The notes: generated from the letters alone by a model not told the origin. Numbered from the stretch's first letter, positions 31,301 to 39,337 are shown. The stretch is DNA of 64,000 nucleotides from Pseudomonas koreensis (GCF_025447595.1 NZ_JAOEJU010000006.1:124001-188000); one strand, 5' to 3'. Numbers and translations are program-made.

Positions 31301-31819
31301 GCGACCTATGAGCTGTATCCCGCCAGAGCAATTTCCATGCGGTTATCTACCGCCCCAGCCGATGCCATCGTTTCGGGGTCCTCGACCTGGGTCATTCACA
31401 CCCGTCATCTACAGGAGCGGATCAGCCCCGACGATCTCACTATCAAGAACGATCTACTCAAAATCGGCAGCATCCATGTTCATTTGCCGGACAGCAACGA
31501 TCCACAGCTGCCGCTGGAGACCATCGATGTCGTGGTCTATTCAGGAAACCGTTACCGGATCAATGCCCTGTTTGAAATGATCGGGCTCTGTGCCGTCGAT
31601 GCACGGGGCTACCCAACGATTCAGGTATTGATTCTGGACATCCGCGATCACCAGCAACGTGGAGAACTGGAAACCAGTGATGTGCCGGTTCTGAACATTC
31701 GTCTGCCCGACGCCGCTCCCGGGAGCATTTTCTACAACGTCCTCAGCAACAGCTGGAGACTCGAGAACGATCCGTCCCGCCCAATCCCGATCGAACATCT
31801 GATCATCGTCAAGGAATGA
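28373..31819 (+). CDS. Putative toxin component: TcdA/TcdB-pore-like region plus RTX-like motifs
   Basis: Large protein of 1148 aa from ATG 28373; ATG 28382 or GTG 28325 are alternatives. There is no signal peptide. Residues 1-180 are soluble. Residues 184-350 hold hydrophobic segments (GVGMQAYGLYSAYIGAI; LIASALTLPFDIYIAI; ALSLALGCAALAGFQAAG then GIAAAAIMIVGAKIYG), a pattern I associate with the TcdA/TcdB pore-forming translocation domain; this is recognition from memory. Residues 490-525 and 614-660 carry RTX-like calcium-binding motifs (LGSGNDTVQG, HGGEKEDSFLF, DAGAGDDRIS, VGGPGNDTYIL). Residues 700-1148 look beta-rich and unlike anything I know. The gene is followed by a 4-bp gap and then the ADP-ribosyltransferase-like gene, so the two form an operon. 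GC is visibly lower than in the flanks, consistent with transfer. No secretion genes are adjacent. Confidence 0.7.
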   Translation: MTLMNQPNDLSRTGWLSAPIKISDLNIPPESSLQTSGQKPGLADLDTLFGPLRIGEFSVSRQTLQALGGRIDGKTLSSTNTYLSEADQAFIDALEFDTAQIEQRMRSVPSPENAQIPPLLYEIVTQRSPDAPPLMREKSTGEFADAMNKINHLLNVTQRLDIRRDPLPDHLPDWVDKTKSRGMASMGVGMQAYGLYSAYIGAIDALKKGDTTEALINVGGGVAEITSLGVEYALSKTGEQMIRQGSMAFEHFGKTSMGKWLSRGAGLIASALTLPFDIYIAIKSFNDAAKAQGKEAQDLYVTGGLGVFSGALSLALGCAALAGFQAAGPVGIAAAAIMIVGAKIYGAVRAVDDIDDYIELTVNERWRAGWFAFTGQDQDKALMDRYLIAKTTADYAKALKTRSLGWLDNEFKETVDVIVSGRFEVKMQPTRLYRYQWDESRGETPYVAENRPVISDADDIYDARDGLPTSDAIVTQSKTDPAKSVLWSLGSGNDTVQGVRNKANVFSYGTGRKVLHGGEKEDSFLFQSASGSLSFDPTEVSELSGGDGMDLLWLQGTHRHLDHIPDPPRNLGYDIDLKKGTLKLRPANPALGPVLHSTLKSIEKVETLAGAANRVTGSDQADIISANGDDHVDAGAGDDRISVRGLHGSVVGGPGNDTYILDPMCRTVSITDDGAETSTVYLGVTLEAIQRWYLRDDALVIESLRDDSPGTPRRELVLEAVYRTVGRKRSLHNDKWLFITQDGFHLQPIWPANIVGTGELTLSVTVLTVGMSRTSPAPVNDYPCRISKNAHSSYFISRQTRHSTLIATQNDQAASSTIYVEHDSTEINEVRAIYTVSKTEKGAFTFLGYTDVHFTITFNYPAGLLSLHGIMKENPDKKTDRGGGIRASGWTATHPIVLVMRDGVSYHLDFPRNSYIDDAKKTGYTVIQSRASLRERAGRYTFLRPTITKRTLKATPQRVDFQTDEHNTSYWLEGRSATYELYPARAISMRLSTAPADAIVSGSSTWVIHTRHLQERISPDDLTIKNDLLKIGSIHVHLPDSNDPQLPLETIDVVVYSGNRYRINALFEMIGLCAVDARGYPTIQVLILDIRDHQQRGELETSDVPVLNIRLPDAAPGSIFYNVLSNSWRLENDPSRPIPIEHLIIVKE

Positions 31820-31823
31820 CCCC

Positions 31824-33530
31824 ATGCGTCCCAAAACGCCCTTACTGCCAACCCCTCCCCGCACCGGAACGTCCGCCGTCCCATCGCTCGAGGCTCCCCG
31901 ATTGCGGCCACAGATTCAGGATCCACGCGCACATCATTCGCTACTCGACCCGGCAATATCGAACCCTCGATACCCGGGCCACAGCCAGTCATCCGCAACA
32001 ATATCCGGGACCTCAAGAATCGAAGTCTCGGACTTGCCCGACCTGCAGCGAAAATCGACAACCTTGCTGAGCAGCTATCTATTGAACCCCAGCCTGCTGC
32101 GCAATATGCAACCGCCCGATGAAGAAGGCTTGCGTTATGTGGTCGGACGCAAATTCGTCGATGTGAAAGATGTCGGTACGGTGTACGTGGAGTTCGATAT
32201 GAGCCTGGGTACCTATCGGGCAATGGATCTGTACAAAAAGCTTGCGCCGGGGCCTGCGCTTTTCAGGAATGCCGGTGAGTCGACCTGGAGCCCTGCTCGA
32301 CAGAGCGGTACAGGCAATCCGCTCAAACGGCCGAATGCAGACGAGTCCGGCGGGGCATCGGCGGTGCCCGCAAGACTGCCGCGAATCACATCGATGCCCG
32401 CACACTTGAAAGTGGCCACGTCGGAATTGCTGAGTACGTATTTCGCACAGCTGCATCCACAGATGACTCACGGTGAGCGAATCATGGAATTGCGCTCCTG
32501 CAACCTGTCACCCCTTCAACACATCCGATTGCACGACGACCTGATCGTCAATCCTACAGCACTTCCCGAATGGGTAACGCAGCACAGGACACACTCTCTC
32601 GATGCCGGCAATCCTTCACGTTTCGACGCTTTGCATGAAGAAATAGAACCTTTGCTCCTGCCGCTGAGGAACGGCAAGTTGCTGATCAGTCGCCTCGGTG
32701 ACTATGGCGGTTTCAGTGAGAGTGTCAGCCGCGAATTCCTCGACGGATTCCTTATAAAACTGGGTTATCTGCGCAACGCCAGCGACTGTTTGTACCGGAC
32801 AGACATCCCGGCCCTGTTCAGAGCTGATGAGCGCACGCCGTTCGAGTTCCACAATGATGGACGGATGTTGCCTCGCCTGAAACATCCTCGCGGGGCAACG
32901 ACCGAAAAACCGATCAGTGCCACTGTCAGTCTCAAACTGGTCCATCAGTACGCCGGCAGGGGCACCGATTCGCCCGACCCGGAATACCTGCGCTACAACA
33001 ATCAGAAAAACAAATACCCCGGACACAAGCCTGGAGAATCGGACAATGAGTCGGGAACGTCCGACAACGAATGGTCTGATGTATCCGACGTGGAACTGGA
33101 TTCCGAGCGCAACTACGAAACCATCCGGCACGATCAGCAGGTCATATTTGCCTACGTCATCGACACACGAAAAATGGAAATCGTTCTGGGGGAGGAGAAC
33201 CAGCTCCTCAATGCCGCCGCTCGAGAAAATGGCGCGTGGTTTCCCGAAGACGAACTTGAAGCGTTGATTTCAACGTCGAAACGGGGCATTGAATCGGAAC
33301 GACTCTGGCTGCTCGATTCCACCCGCACTCGAGCCGCGAAAGTCGACGATATCGCGTACGAAGCCGGTTACCAATCACGAATTTCCATCGAGGAACGAAC
33401 CCACCAGGGCGCCAATAACCGATATCAATATGACGTTCTGATCGACAAGGTTGCCCAGGCCGGCAAGCCGATACTGACACTGGGCAAGGGTAAAGAGTGG
33501 TTCGCCAACGATATCGTCTGGCCTGAATAA
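31824..33530 (+). CDS. Putative cholera-toxin-A-like ADP-ribosyltransferase
   Basis: 568-aa protein with no signal peptide or membrane helix. Residues 1-60 are proline- and serine-rich. Residues 115-155 carry a VYVEFDMSLGTYRAMDLY...GPAL segment like those in large Pseudomonas toxin proteins. The C-terminal part matches the R-S-E class. LFRADERTP...RMLPR (331-351, Arg333) parallels LYRADSRPP...LMPR of cholera toxin A. ISATVSLKLVHQY (364-376, S365-A-T367) fits the STS strand and helix. FAYVIDTRKMEIV leads to PEDELEAL (474-481) with Glu477-x-Glu479 as the expected ExE. An acidic linker of about 40 residues (404-430 richest in D, E and S) sits between STS and ExE. The RBS aagga overlaps the end of the upstream gene. 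Substrate, delivery and immunity are unknown. Confidence 0.65.
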   Translation: MRPKTPLLPTPPRTGTSAVPSLEAPRLRPQIQDPRAHHSLLDPAISNPRYPGHSQSSATISGTSRIEVSDLPDLQRKSTTLLSSYLLNPSLLRNMQPPDEEGLRYVVGRKFVDVKDVGTVYVEFDMSLGTYRAMDLYKKLAPGPALFRNAGESTWSPARQSGTGNPLKRPNADESGGASAVPARLPRITSMPAHLKVATSELLSTYFAQLHPQMTHGERIMELRSCNLSPLQHIRLHDDLIVNPTALPEWVTQHRTHSLDAGNPSRFDALHEEIEPLLLPLRNGKLLISRLGDYGGFSESVSREFLDGFLIKLGYLRNASDCLYRTDIPALFRADERTPFEFHNDGRMLPRLKHPRGATTEKPISATVSLKLVHQYAGRGTDSPDPEYLRYNNQKNKYPGHKPGESDNESGTSDNEWSDVSDVELDSERNYETIRHDQQVIFAYVIDTRKMEIVLGEENQLLNAAARENGAWFPEDELEALISTSKRGIESERLWLLDSTRTRAAKVDDIAYEAGYQSRISIEERTHQGANNRYQYDVLIDKVAQAGKPILTLGKGKEWFANDIVWPE

Positions 33531-33541
33531 CCGGGACGGCG

Positions 33542-34132
33542 TCAGGCGAAGAGTTCACCCTGCAACTCATCAAGCAGCGCCTGGATTGCATCCAGTCGCT
33601 GCTGCGGATCGTCGAGTTGCAGCAGGTCGATCTTGTCTTCCTCGGCAAACGGCAGCAGATACGCCAACTGATTGGCCAGCGACTGCTGCCCTGCCGCTTC
33701 GACGCCCATGTTCAGCGCCTCGACCATCGGGTGTTCGGCCAGGGCCTTGAGCAGCGCCACCAGATCGGCGTCCTCATCCTGCAACGGTTGCTCGGGCTCT
33801 TCGTCCAGCCACTCGACCTCGGCCATGATCAATTGATCGCGTTGCACTTCGGTGTGCTGCACGATGAAGCGGCGCCCGCCCTGCACACGGATGCCCAGCA
33901 GTCCGTTGTCCTGCTGCTGGAAATCGGTGATGCGCGCTTCGCAGCCGACCATGGCGAAACTTTCCGGCGCGCCGCCGACTTCGCTGCCTTCAAGAATGCA
34001 CACCACACCGAACCCGCCACCCTGTTTCATGCAGCGGCCGATCATGTCCAGATAGCGCGCTTCGAAGATCTGCAAATCCAGATTGCAGCCGGGAAACAGC
34101 ACCGTGTTCAGCGGAAAAAGCGGCAGACTCAT
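33542..34132 (-). CDS. LON N-terminal (substrate-binding) domain protein
   Basis: 196-aa stand-alone LON substrate-binding domain protein, lacking the AAA ATPase and protease parts. The start MSLPLFPLNTVLFPGCNLDLQIFE is the domain hallmark; GFGVVCILEGSEVGG and GIRVQGGRRFIV follow. ATG 34132 is favoured over ATG 34138 because aggaa then has proper spacing. Its function is unknown. It lies 10 bp after lrgB and probably shares its transcript, and it is convergent with the toxin-like operon. Confidence 0.92.
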   Translation of the reverse strand: MSLPLFPLNTVLFPGCNLDLQIFEARYLDMIGRCMKQGGGFGVVCILEGSEVGGAPESFAMVGCEARITDFQQQDNGLLGIRVQGGRRFIVQHTEVQRDQLIMAEVEWLDEEPEQPLQDEDADLVALLKALAEHPMVEALNMGVEAAGQQSLANQLAYLLPFAEEDKIDLLQLDDPQQRLDAIQALLDELQGELFA

Positions 34133-34142
34133 AGACATTTCC

Positions 34143-34859
34143 TTACACCACCATCGACACCGCCAGCGGCAGGAACACCGCCGTGGCCACGCCCATCAGA
34201 CTCATCGCCAGCGCCGCGAAGGCGCCGCACTCATCGCTTTCCTGCAACGCCACCGACGTGCCGACCGCATGCGCCGTCATGCCCAGCGCCATGCCGCGCG
34301 CTTCCGGGCTGTGCACGCCGAGGCGGGTCAAAAGCGCCGGCCCGAAGATCGCGCCGATCACCCCGGTGATCAATACGAACACTGCCGCCAGCGCGGCGAC
34401 ACCACCGATTTGCTCGGCCACCAGCATGGCGATCGGTGAGGTCACCGACTTGGGCGCCATGGTCATCAGGATCATGTGATCGGCGCCAAACCACCAGCTC
34501 AGCGCCACCCCCATGCCCGTGGCGACCACGCCGCCTATCACCAGCGTAGTAAAAATCGGCCAGAACAATTGGCGGATGCGCCGCAGATTCAAATACAGCG
34601 GCACGGCCAGCGCAACAGTCGCCGGGCCCAGCAGAATGCTGAGGATCTCGGTGCTCTTGCGGTACTCGGCGTAGGTCAGGCCGCAGCCGACCAGCACGCC
34701 GATCACCAACAGCATCGAGACCAGCACCGGTTGCAGAAAGATCCAGCGGGTTTTCTCGAACGCCGCCAGCACCAGTTGATAAGCCCCCAGGGTGATCCCG
34801 ATGCCAAACAGTGGGTGGTGAATCACCGAAGCCCAGGCACCTTGCCAGTCGAACAGCAT
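34143..34859 (-). CDS. lrgB: LrgB/CidB family membrane protein
   Basis: 238-aa polytopic inner-membrane protein. Family segments are HHPLFGIGITLGAYQL, MTMAPKSVTSPIAMLVAEQIGG and HAVGTSVALQESDECGAFAALAM. LrgB partners LrgA in holin/antiholin-like control of autolysis or in export of small metabolites. The ATG shares one base with the lrgA stop (tgatg), so the pair is translationally coupled. Confidence 0.93.
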   Translation of the reverse strand: MLFDWQGAWASVIHHPLFGIGITLGAYQLVLAAFEKTRWIFLQPVLVSMLLVIGVLVGCGLTYAEYRKSTEILSILLGPATVALAVPLYLNLRRIRQLFWPIFTTLVIGGVVATGMGVALSWWFGADHMILMTMAPKSVTSPIAMLVAEQIGGVAALAAVFVLITGVIGAIFGPALLTRLGVHSPEARGMALGMTAHAVGTSVALQESDECGAFAALAMSLMGVATAVFLPLAVSMVV

Positions 34860-35221
34860 CAGGACTCCTCCGAATGCGGCGCGTGACGCTTGACCAGCCG
34901 TTGCATCAGCACGCCGGCGAAGGCCATCGACAGAATCAGCGAGACCACCAGCGCACCGACGATGGCCCAGAAATCCGCGGCAATCGCCGTGGCATACACC
35001 ATCACGCCCACCGCCGGCGGCACCAGCAGCAATGGCAGATAACGCAGCAGACTGCCGGCGGCGAGGTTCAGCGGCTCGCCGACTTCACCGCGCACGACCA
35101 GGAATACCAGCAGCAGCAAAAGGCCGATGATCGGCCCCGGCAGCACCGGCAACAGCAAGTGATTGAGGGCCGTGCCGAGCAATTGAAACAGCACCAGCAT
35201 GGTCAGGCCACGTAGCAACAT
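34859..35221 (-). CDS. lrgA: LrgA/CidA family holin-like protein
   Basis: 120-aa membrane protein with four helices. The family motif is LPGPIIGLLLLLVFL near residue 27, and the end is positively charged (KRHAPHSEES). It is the first gene of the lrgA-lrgB-LON transcript. The assignment to LrgA rather than CidA cannot be made from sequence alone. Confidence 0.92.
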   Translation of the reverse strand: MLLRGLTMLVLFQLLGTALNHLLLPVLPGPIIGLLLLLVFLVVRGEVGEPLNLAAGSLLRYLPLLLVPPAVGVMVYATAIAADFWAIVGALVVSLILSMAFAGVLMQRLVKRHAPHSEES

Positions 35222-35414
35222 CCGTCATCTCCGTCTTACTTTCCAACCCGCAAGTCGCCGGCATTATAAGCACGCCTGCGCTATGGATCGGCATTCGCCA
35301 AAAGCATGGTCGGTTGACCTGAGCAAATCGCCATGATGATCTACAGTGGTTCGCAGGGCGGTCAAATCCCCCACCTGAAAAACTATAAAACCGATGAACC
35401 CAAGGAGAGTCTCA
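35222..35414. other. Divergent intergenic region, lrgA and maoC
   Basis: About 190 bp with promoters presumably for both directions. The stretch ctataaaaccg near 35383-35393 contains TATAAA and may be the maoC -10. No hairpin or gene was seen. Confidence 0.3.
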
Positions 35415-35870
35415 ATGCCCTATGTTCCAGTTGCAGAGCTCAAAGATTATGTCGGCAAGGAACTCGGACGTTCCGAATGGCTCACCATCGATCAGGAGCG
35501 CATCAACCTGTTCGCCGAAGCCACCGGGGATTACCAGTTCATCCATGTCGACCCGGTCAAAGCCGCGCAAACGCCATTTGGCAGCACCATTGCACACGGT
35601 TTCCTGTCGTTGTCGCTGATCCCCAAACTGATGGAAGACATCCTGATCCTGCCGCAAGGCGTGAAGATGGTGGTCAACTACGGCCTGGACAGCGTGCGTT
35701 TCATCCAGCCGGTCAAGGTCAATTCCAAAGTCCGGCTCAAGGTCGACCTCGGTGAAGTGACCGAGAAAAAACCTGGCCAATGGCTGCTCAAGGCCACCGC
35801 CACCCTGGAGATCGAAGGCTCGGACAAACCGGCCTACATCGCCGAACCGCTGTCGCTCTGCTTCGTTTAA
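35415..35870 (+). CDS. MaoC-like hot-dog-fold dehydratase
   Basis: 151-aa protein of the NodN/(R)-specific enoyl-CoA hydratase group. The hydratase-2 catalytic motif is FIHVDPVKAAQTPFGSTIA followed by HGFLSLSL. The start ATG 35415 (MPYVPVAELKDYVG) has the RBS aaggaga. It probably hydrates enoyl-CoA thioesters; the substrate is not evident. It stands alone. Confidence 0.92.
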   Translation: MPYVPVAELKDYVGKELGRSEWLTIDQERINLFAEATGDYQFIHVDPVKAAQTPFGSTIAHGFLSLSLIPKLMEDILILPQGVKMVVNYGLDSVRFIQPVKVNSKVRLKVDLGEVTEKKPGQWLLKATATLEIEGSDKPAYIAEPLSLCFV

Positions 35871-35980
35871 GCGCCTGGATGCGAAACGGCTCACGCTGTT
35901 TCGCATCCGCTGCTCCCCGCCGGCTGTATAAGGTCACATAGCTGCGGCATACTCGGTCGCCTAATTGCCCGGATCCCGCT

Positions 35981-37708
35981 ATGCGCTCATTCGCTCCTCT
36001 TGCTCCCCTTGCCTTGACTCTGTTGCTGGCCGCGTGTGGCGACGGCGAATCGCTGTTGCCGCCGGATGCGCGCCTGCCCGACGGCGGCCGCTATCGCGGC
36101 GAACTGGTCAATGGCTTGCTGCAAGGCCAGGGCCGGGTCGACTATCCCAACGGCAGCTGGTACGCCGGGGCGTTCGACAAGGGGCAATGGCATGGCCAGG
36201 GCGAATGGCACGGCAGCAATGGCGAGGTCTATCGCGGCAACTTCCAGCAAGGGCTGTTCGATGGCCAGGGCACATTGACCACCACGGCCGGCAGCTACAC
36301 TGGCGGTTTCAAGCTGGGCCGGCGTGACGGCGAAGGCACCCTCAAAGAAAACGCGATGACTTATCGCGGCGAATTCAAGGCCGACCAGTATTCCGGGCTC
36401 GGTCGCCTCGAACTGGACGACGGCAGCTCCTACCAAGGCCAGTTCGCCCACGGCAAACCCAATGGCGAAGGCCAGCGCGGTGATGCCAGCGGCAATCAGT
36501 TCACCGGCCACTTCGTCAACGGCCAGCTCGAAGGCAACGGCACGTTCAACAGTGCCGACGGCGACATCTACGTCGGTGGCTTCAAGAACAATCAACTGCA
36601 CGGCAAGGGCCGCTACGAAAACGCCGATGGCGATGTCTGGCTCGGGCAGTTCAAGGAAGGGGCGCTGACCGGCAAGGGCGAACTGATCGGCGCCGACGGC
36701 AGCCACTACATCGGTTACTTCAATGATTGGCGCTTCAGTGGTCAGGGCCGGCTGAACCTGTCCGATGGCAGTTTCTACGTCGGTGGATTCGACAGCGACA
36801 GCTATTCCGGACGCGGCACCCTGGTGCTCACCGATGGCAGCGTGCTCAGCGGCACCTGGATCAACGGCCAGCGCGTGCGCGATGCCGACGGCAAGTTGCT
36901 GCCCGACACCCTCGAACTCGGCCTGCTGGCCCAGGGTCGCCTGCTCGACGAGGCGCTGGCCAATGTGCCGGCCTCGACCCCGGCAGTGGAGCTGTACACC
37001 CTGACCCTCGGCGGCGACGGCAAGCAGAGCGTGTTCCTTCGCGAATCCGACTACGTGGCCAACATGCTCACCAGCCGTTTCGGCGCCTTCGGCCAGATTC
37101 GTCTGGTCAACCATCGCGACCACCTCGGCGACCGGCCGATGGCCACTCGCGAGAACCTGCGCCGCGCAGCGCTGACCCTGGCCGAACGCAGCGGCCCGGA
37201 AGACCTGGTCTTCATCTACCTGACCAGCCATGGCACTGCCGAGCACGAACTGGTGCTCGACCAGCCGCGCATGGAACTGGCCGACCTGCCCGCCGACGAA
37301 CTCGCCGCCGTGCTCGCACCGCTGAAGAATCGCGACAAGATCATTGTCATCTCTTCGTGCTATTCCGGTGGCTTCATTCCGGCGTTGAAGGATGAACGCA
37401 CGCTGATCATGACCGCCTCGCGCGCCGATCGCGTGTCGTTCGGTTGCTCCGAGGAGGCCAACTTCACTTACTTCGGCGATGCCCTGTTTGCCCAGGCGCT
37501 GAACCAGACCGACGACCTGGAGCAAGCCTTCAAGCTGGCCAAGGCTACGGTCGCCGAACGTGAACTGGCGGACAACTTCGAAGCCTCTGAACCGCAGATC
37601 TGGGCGCCGAAAACCGTGCTGGCCCACTGGCAATTGCTGCGTAAACAGCAAGCGAGAAAAGCATTGCAAAGTGCTGCGTTGAACGACGGAGCGATAAAGA
37701 GCAACTAA
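35981..37708 (+). CDS. Lipoprotein with MORN repeats and C13-family peptidase domain
   Basis: 575-aa lipoprotein: the signal peptide ends in the lipobox LLAAC (Cys19). Residues about 36-300 contain some 12 MORN-type units of the form Y-x-G-x-F...G-x-G (YRGEL, YAGAF, YRGNF and so on). Residues about 340-560 form a caspase-fold C13 (legumain-like) domain with His417 in YLTSHGTAEHE and Cys460 in ISSCYSGGF. MORN repeats bind lipids or proteins, so the peptidase may be held at the envelope. Substrate is unknown. A homologue is at the same place in P. aeruginosa. Confidence 0.88.
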   Translation: MRSFAPLAPLALTLLLAACGDGESLLPPDARLPDGGRYRGELVNGLLQGQGRVDYPNGSWYAGAFDKGQWHGQGEWHGSNGEVYRGNFQQGLFDGQGTLTTTAGSYTGGFKLGRRDGEGTLKENAMTYRGEFKADQYSGLGRLELDDGSSYQGQFAHGKPNGEGQRGDASGNQFTGHFVNGQLEGNGTFNSADGDIYVGGFKNNQLHGKGRYENADGDVWLGQFKEGALTGKGELIGADGSHYIGYFNDWRFSGQGRLNLSDGSFYVGGFDSDSYSGRGTLVLTDGSVLSGTWINGQRVRDADGKLLPDTLELGLLAQGRLLDEALANVPASTPAVELYTLTLGGDGKQSVFLRESDYVANMLTSRFGAFGQIRLVNHRDHLGDRPMATRENLRRAALTLAERSGPEDLVFIYLTSHGTAEHELVLDQPRMELADLPADELAAVLAPLKNRDKIIVISSCYSGGFIPALKDERTLIMTASRADRVSFGCSEEANFTYFGDALFAQALNQTDDLEQAFKLAKATVAERELADNFEASEPQIWAPKTVLAHWQLLRKQQARKALQSAALNDGAIKSN

Positions 37709-37735
37709 GCTGAACAGTATCAAGGGAGAGACACT

Positions 37736-38377
37736 ATGTACTTGACGCCTCAGCATGTCTTGCTTGCCGGAGCCACCGGGTTGACCGGTGAGCATCTGCT
37801 CGACCGTCTGCTCAACGAGCCGACAATCAGCCGCGTCCTTGCACCTTCACGCCGACCACTGGCGGAGCATCCGCACCTGGAAAACCCGGTCGGCGATCCA
37901 CAGACCTTCCTGCCGCAACTCGCCGGCCGGGTCGATATTGCCTATTGCTGCCTGGGTACGACCATCAAACAAGCGGGTTCGGAAGAGGCGTTCCGCGCCG
38001 TGGATCTGGACATGGTGGTGGCATTCGCCAAACGTGCAAGAGAAATGGGCGCACGACATCTGATCGTAATCAGTGCGTTGGGCGCCGATCGCCGATCCTC
38101 GGTGTTCTACAACCGGGTCAAAGGCGAAATGGAATACGCATTACGCGCGCAAGACTGGCCGCAACTGACCATTTGCCGGCCATCCTTATTGCTCGGGGAA
38201 CGAAGCGAGCCCCGCCTGGGCGAGCAGCTTGCCGCGCCGTTCTCGAAACTGATTCCCGGCAAATACCGCGGCATCGAAGCCTGCCAACTGGCCCGGGCGA
38301 TGTGGCGGCTGGCACTGGAAGAACAGGACGGGGTGCGGATCGTCGAGTCGGATGAGTTGAGAAAGCTCGGCAAGTAA
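37736..38377 (+). CDS. NAD(P)-binding SDR-type protein (HTATIP2-like)
   Basis: 213-aa atypical short-chain dehydrogenase. The Rossmann start is [20 protein letters not shown], with [20 protein letters not shown] and a Y-x3-K-like [13 protein letters not shown]. The N-terminal motif GATGLTG implies dinucleotide binding. Substrate is unknown. RBS agggaga is upstream of ATG 37736. Confidence 0.87.
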   Translation: MYLTPQHVLLAGATGLTGEHLLDRLLNEPTISRVLAPSRRPLAEHPHLENPVGDPQTFLPQLAGRVDIAYCCLGTTIKQAGSEEAFRAVDLDMVVAFAKRAREMGARHLIVISALGADRRSSVFYNRVKGEMEYALRAQDWPQLTICRPSLLLGERSEPRLGEQLAAPFSKLIPGKYRGIEACQLARAMWRLALEEQDGVRIVESDELRKLGK

Positions 38378-38414
38378 AAACAAAGGATCGCAGCCATTGG
38401 CTGCGATCTTTTTT
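38376..38414. terminator. Bidirectional terminator between convergent genes
   Basis: gatcgcagcc (38386-38395) pairs with ggctgcgatc (38399-38408) with a 3-nt loop, followed by six Ts. An A-rich stretch on the left gives a U-rich tail on the minus strand. Confidence 0.88.
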
Positions 38415-38697
38415 AGAGTCCGCCAGTCGCCTGGAACCCCACGCCAATCACCGTCAGCAACGACAACGGCAACAGCAGCGTATCGAGCAATGCGCTGGCC
38501 GGCAGATCCACGCCGGGATAGCTCGGCGCCTCGGCACCGAATCGATCGATCGCACAACACCCGCCATTCATCGCATACAGATCCAGCCGGGTGCCGGAAT
38601 ACACCACCGGCGCGCCGGGCTTGGCAGCATCCAGCGTGCGCGCCGTGGCGCAGCCGGTCAGTTGCAGCGCCAGCAGGATCGCAAGCAGCTTATTCAT
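38413..38697 (-). CDS. YceK/YidQ-like lipoprotein
   Basis: 94-aa lipoprotein with lipobox LQLTGC (Cys16). Mature features are [12 protein letters not shown], a CC pair ([10 protein letters not shown]) and a C-terminal hydrophobic stretch ([20 protein letters not shown]), as in the YceK/YidQ family. Function is unknown. The start overlaps the ubiX stop by 8 nt. Confidence 0.85.
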   Translation of the reverse strand: MNKLLAILLALQLTGCATARTLDAAKPGAPVVYSGTRLDLYAMNGGCCAIDRFGAEAPSYPGVDLPASALLDTLLLPLSLLTVIGVGFQATGGL

Positions 38698-39337
38698 CGC
38701 TGCTCAGGTGGTGTTCGCCCCAACGCGGCAGCATGTCCTGGGGAATGCCCAGCAGATTGAGAATCCGCGCCACCACGAAATCGATCAGGTCATCGATGGT
38801 CTGCGGCTGGTGATAGAAGCCCGGCGAGGCCGGCAGAATGGTCACGCCCATGTTCGACAGCTTGAGCATGTGCTCCAGGTGAATGCTCGAATATGGCGCT
38901 TCGCGCGGCACCAGGATCAACTGGCGACGCTCCTTCAACGTCACGTCCGCCGCCCGTTCGATCAGGTTGTTGCAAGCCCCGGTGGCAATGGCCGACAAGG
39001 TGCCGGTCGAGCACGGCACCACCACCATCGCTGCCGGGGCGCCGGAGCCCGAAGCCACCGGTGACATCCAGTCTTCCTTGCCGTACACGCGGATCTGCCC
39101 GGCGGTCGCGCCGGTGTATTCGGTGAGGAACGCCTGCATCATTTGCGGCTTGGCCGGCAGCGACACGTCCGTCTCGGTGGCCATCACCAGTTGCGCGGCC
39201 TTGGAGATCAGGAAATGCACCTCCCGATCTTCTCGCACCAGACAGTCCAGCAGGCGCAAGCCGTACTGGGCGCCGGACGCGCCGGTCATCGCCAGCGTGA
39301 TACGTTCCGGGCCATTGCTGTCCAATCGAGTGTTCAT
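38690..39337 (-). CDS. ubiX: Flavin prenyltransferase UbiX
   Basis: Makes the prenylated FMN cofactor used by the decarboxylase UbiD in ubiquinone synthesis. It has 215 aa. FMN-binding motifs are [17 protein letters not shown] and [31 protein letters not shown] contains the conserved region. ATG 39337 overlaps the mpl stop by 4 nt. Confidence 0.95.
   Translation of the reverse strand: MNTRLDSNGPERITLAMTGASGAQYGLRLLDCLVREDREVHFLISKAAQLVMATETDVSLPAKPQMMQAFLTEYTGATAGQIRVYGKEDWMSPVASGSGAPAAMVVVPCSTGTLSAIATGACNNLIERAADVTLKERRQLILVPREAPYSSIHLEHMLKLSNMGVTILPASPGFYHQPQTIDDLIDFVVARILNLLGIPQDMLPRWGEHHLSSDE

Noticed and set aside
31824..31950. A possible signal peptide on the ART-like protein
   Set aside because: The N-terminus is proline-, threonine- and arginine-rich with no hydrophobic core, so Sec or Tat export is not supported.
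33540..35221. Whether lrgAB and the LON gene form a lysis or release module for the toxin-like operon
   Set aside because: They are on the opposite strand, have normal core composition and are conserved at this place in other pseudomonads, so adjacency is probably incidental.
36100..36880. DNA-level repetition that might suggest a tandem repeat or CRISPR-like array
   Set aside because: The periodicity is the coding of MORN protein repeats; units differ in sequence and there are no unique spacers between identical repeats. I saw no CRISPR array anywhere in the window.
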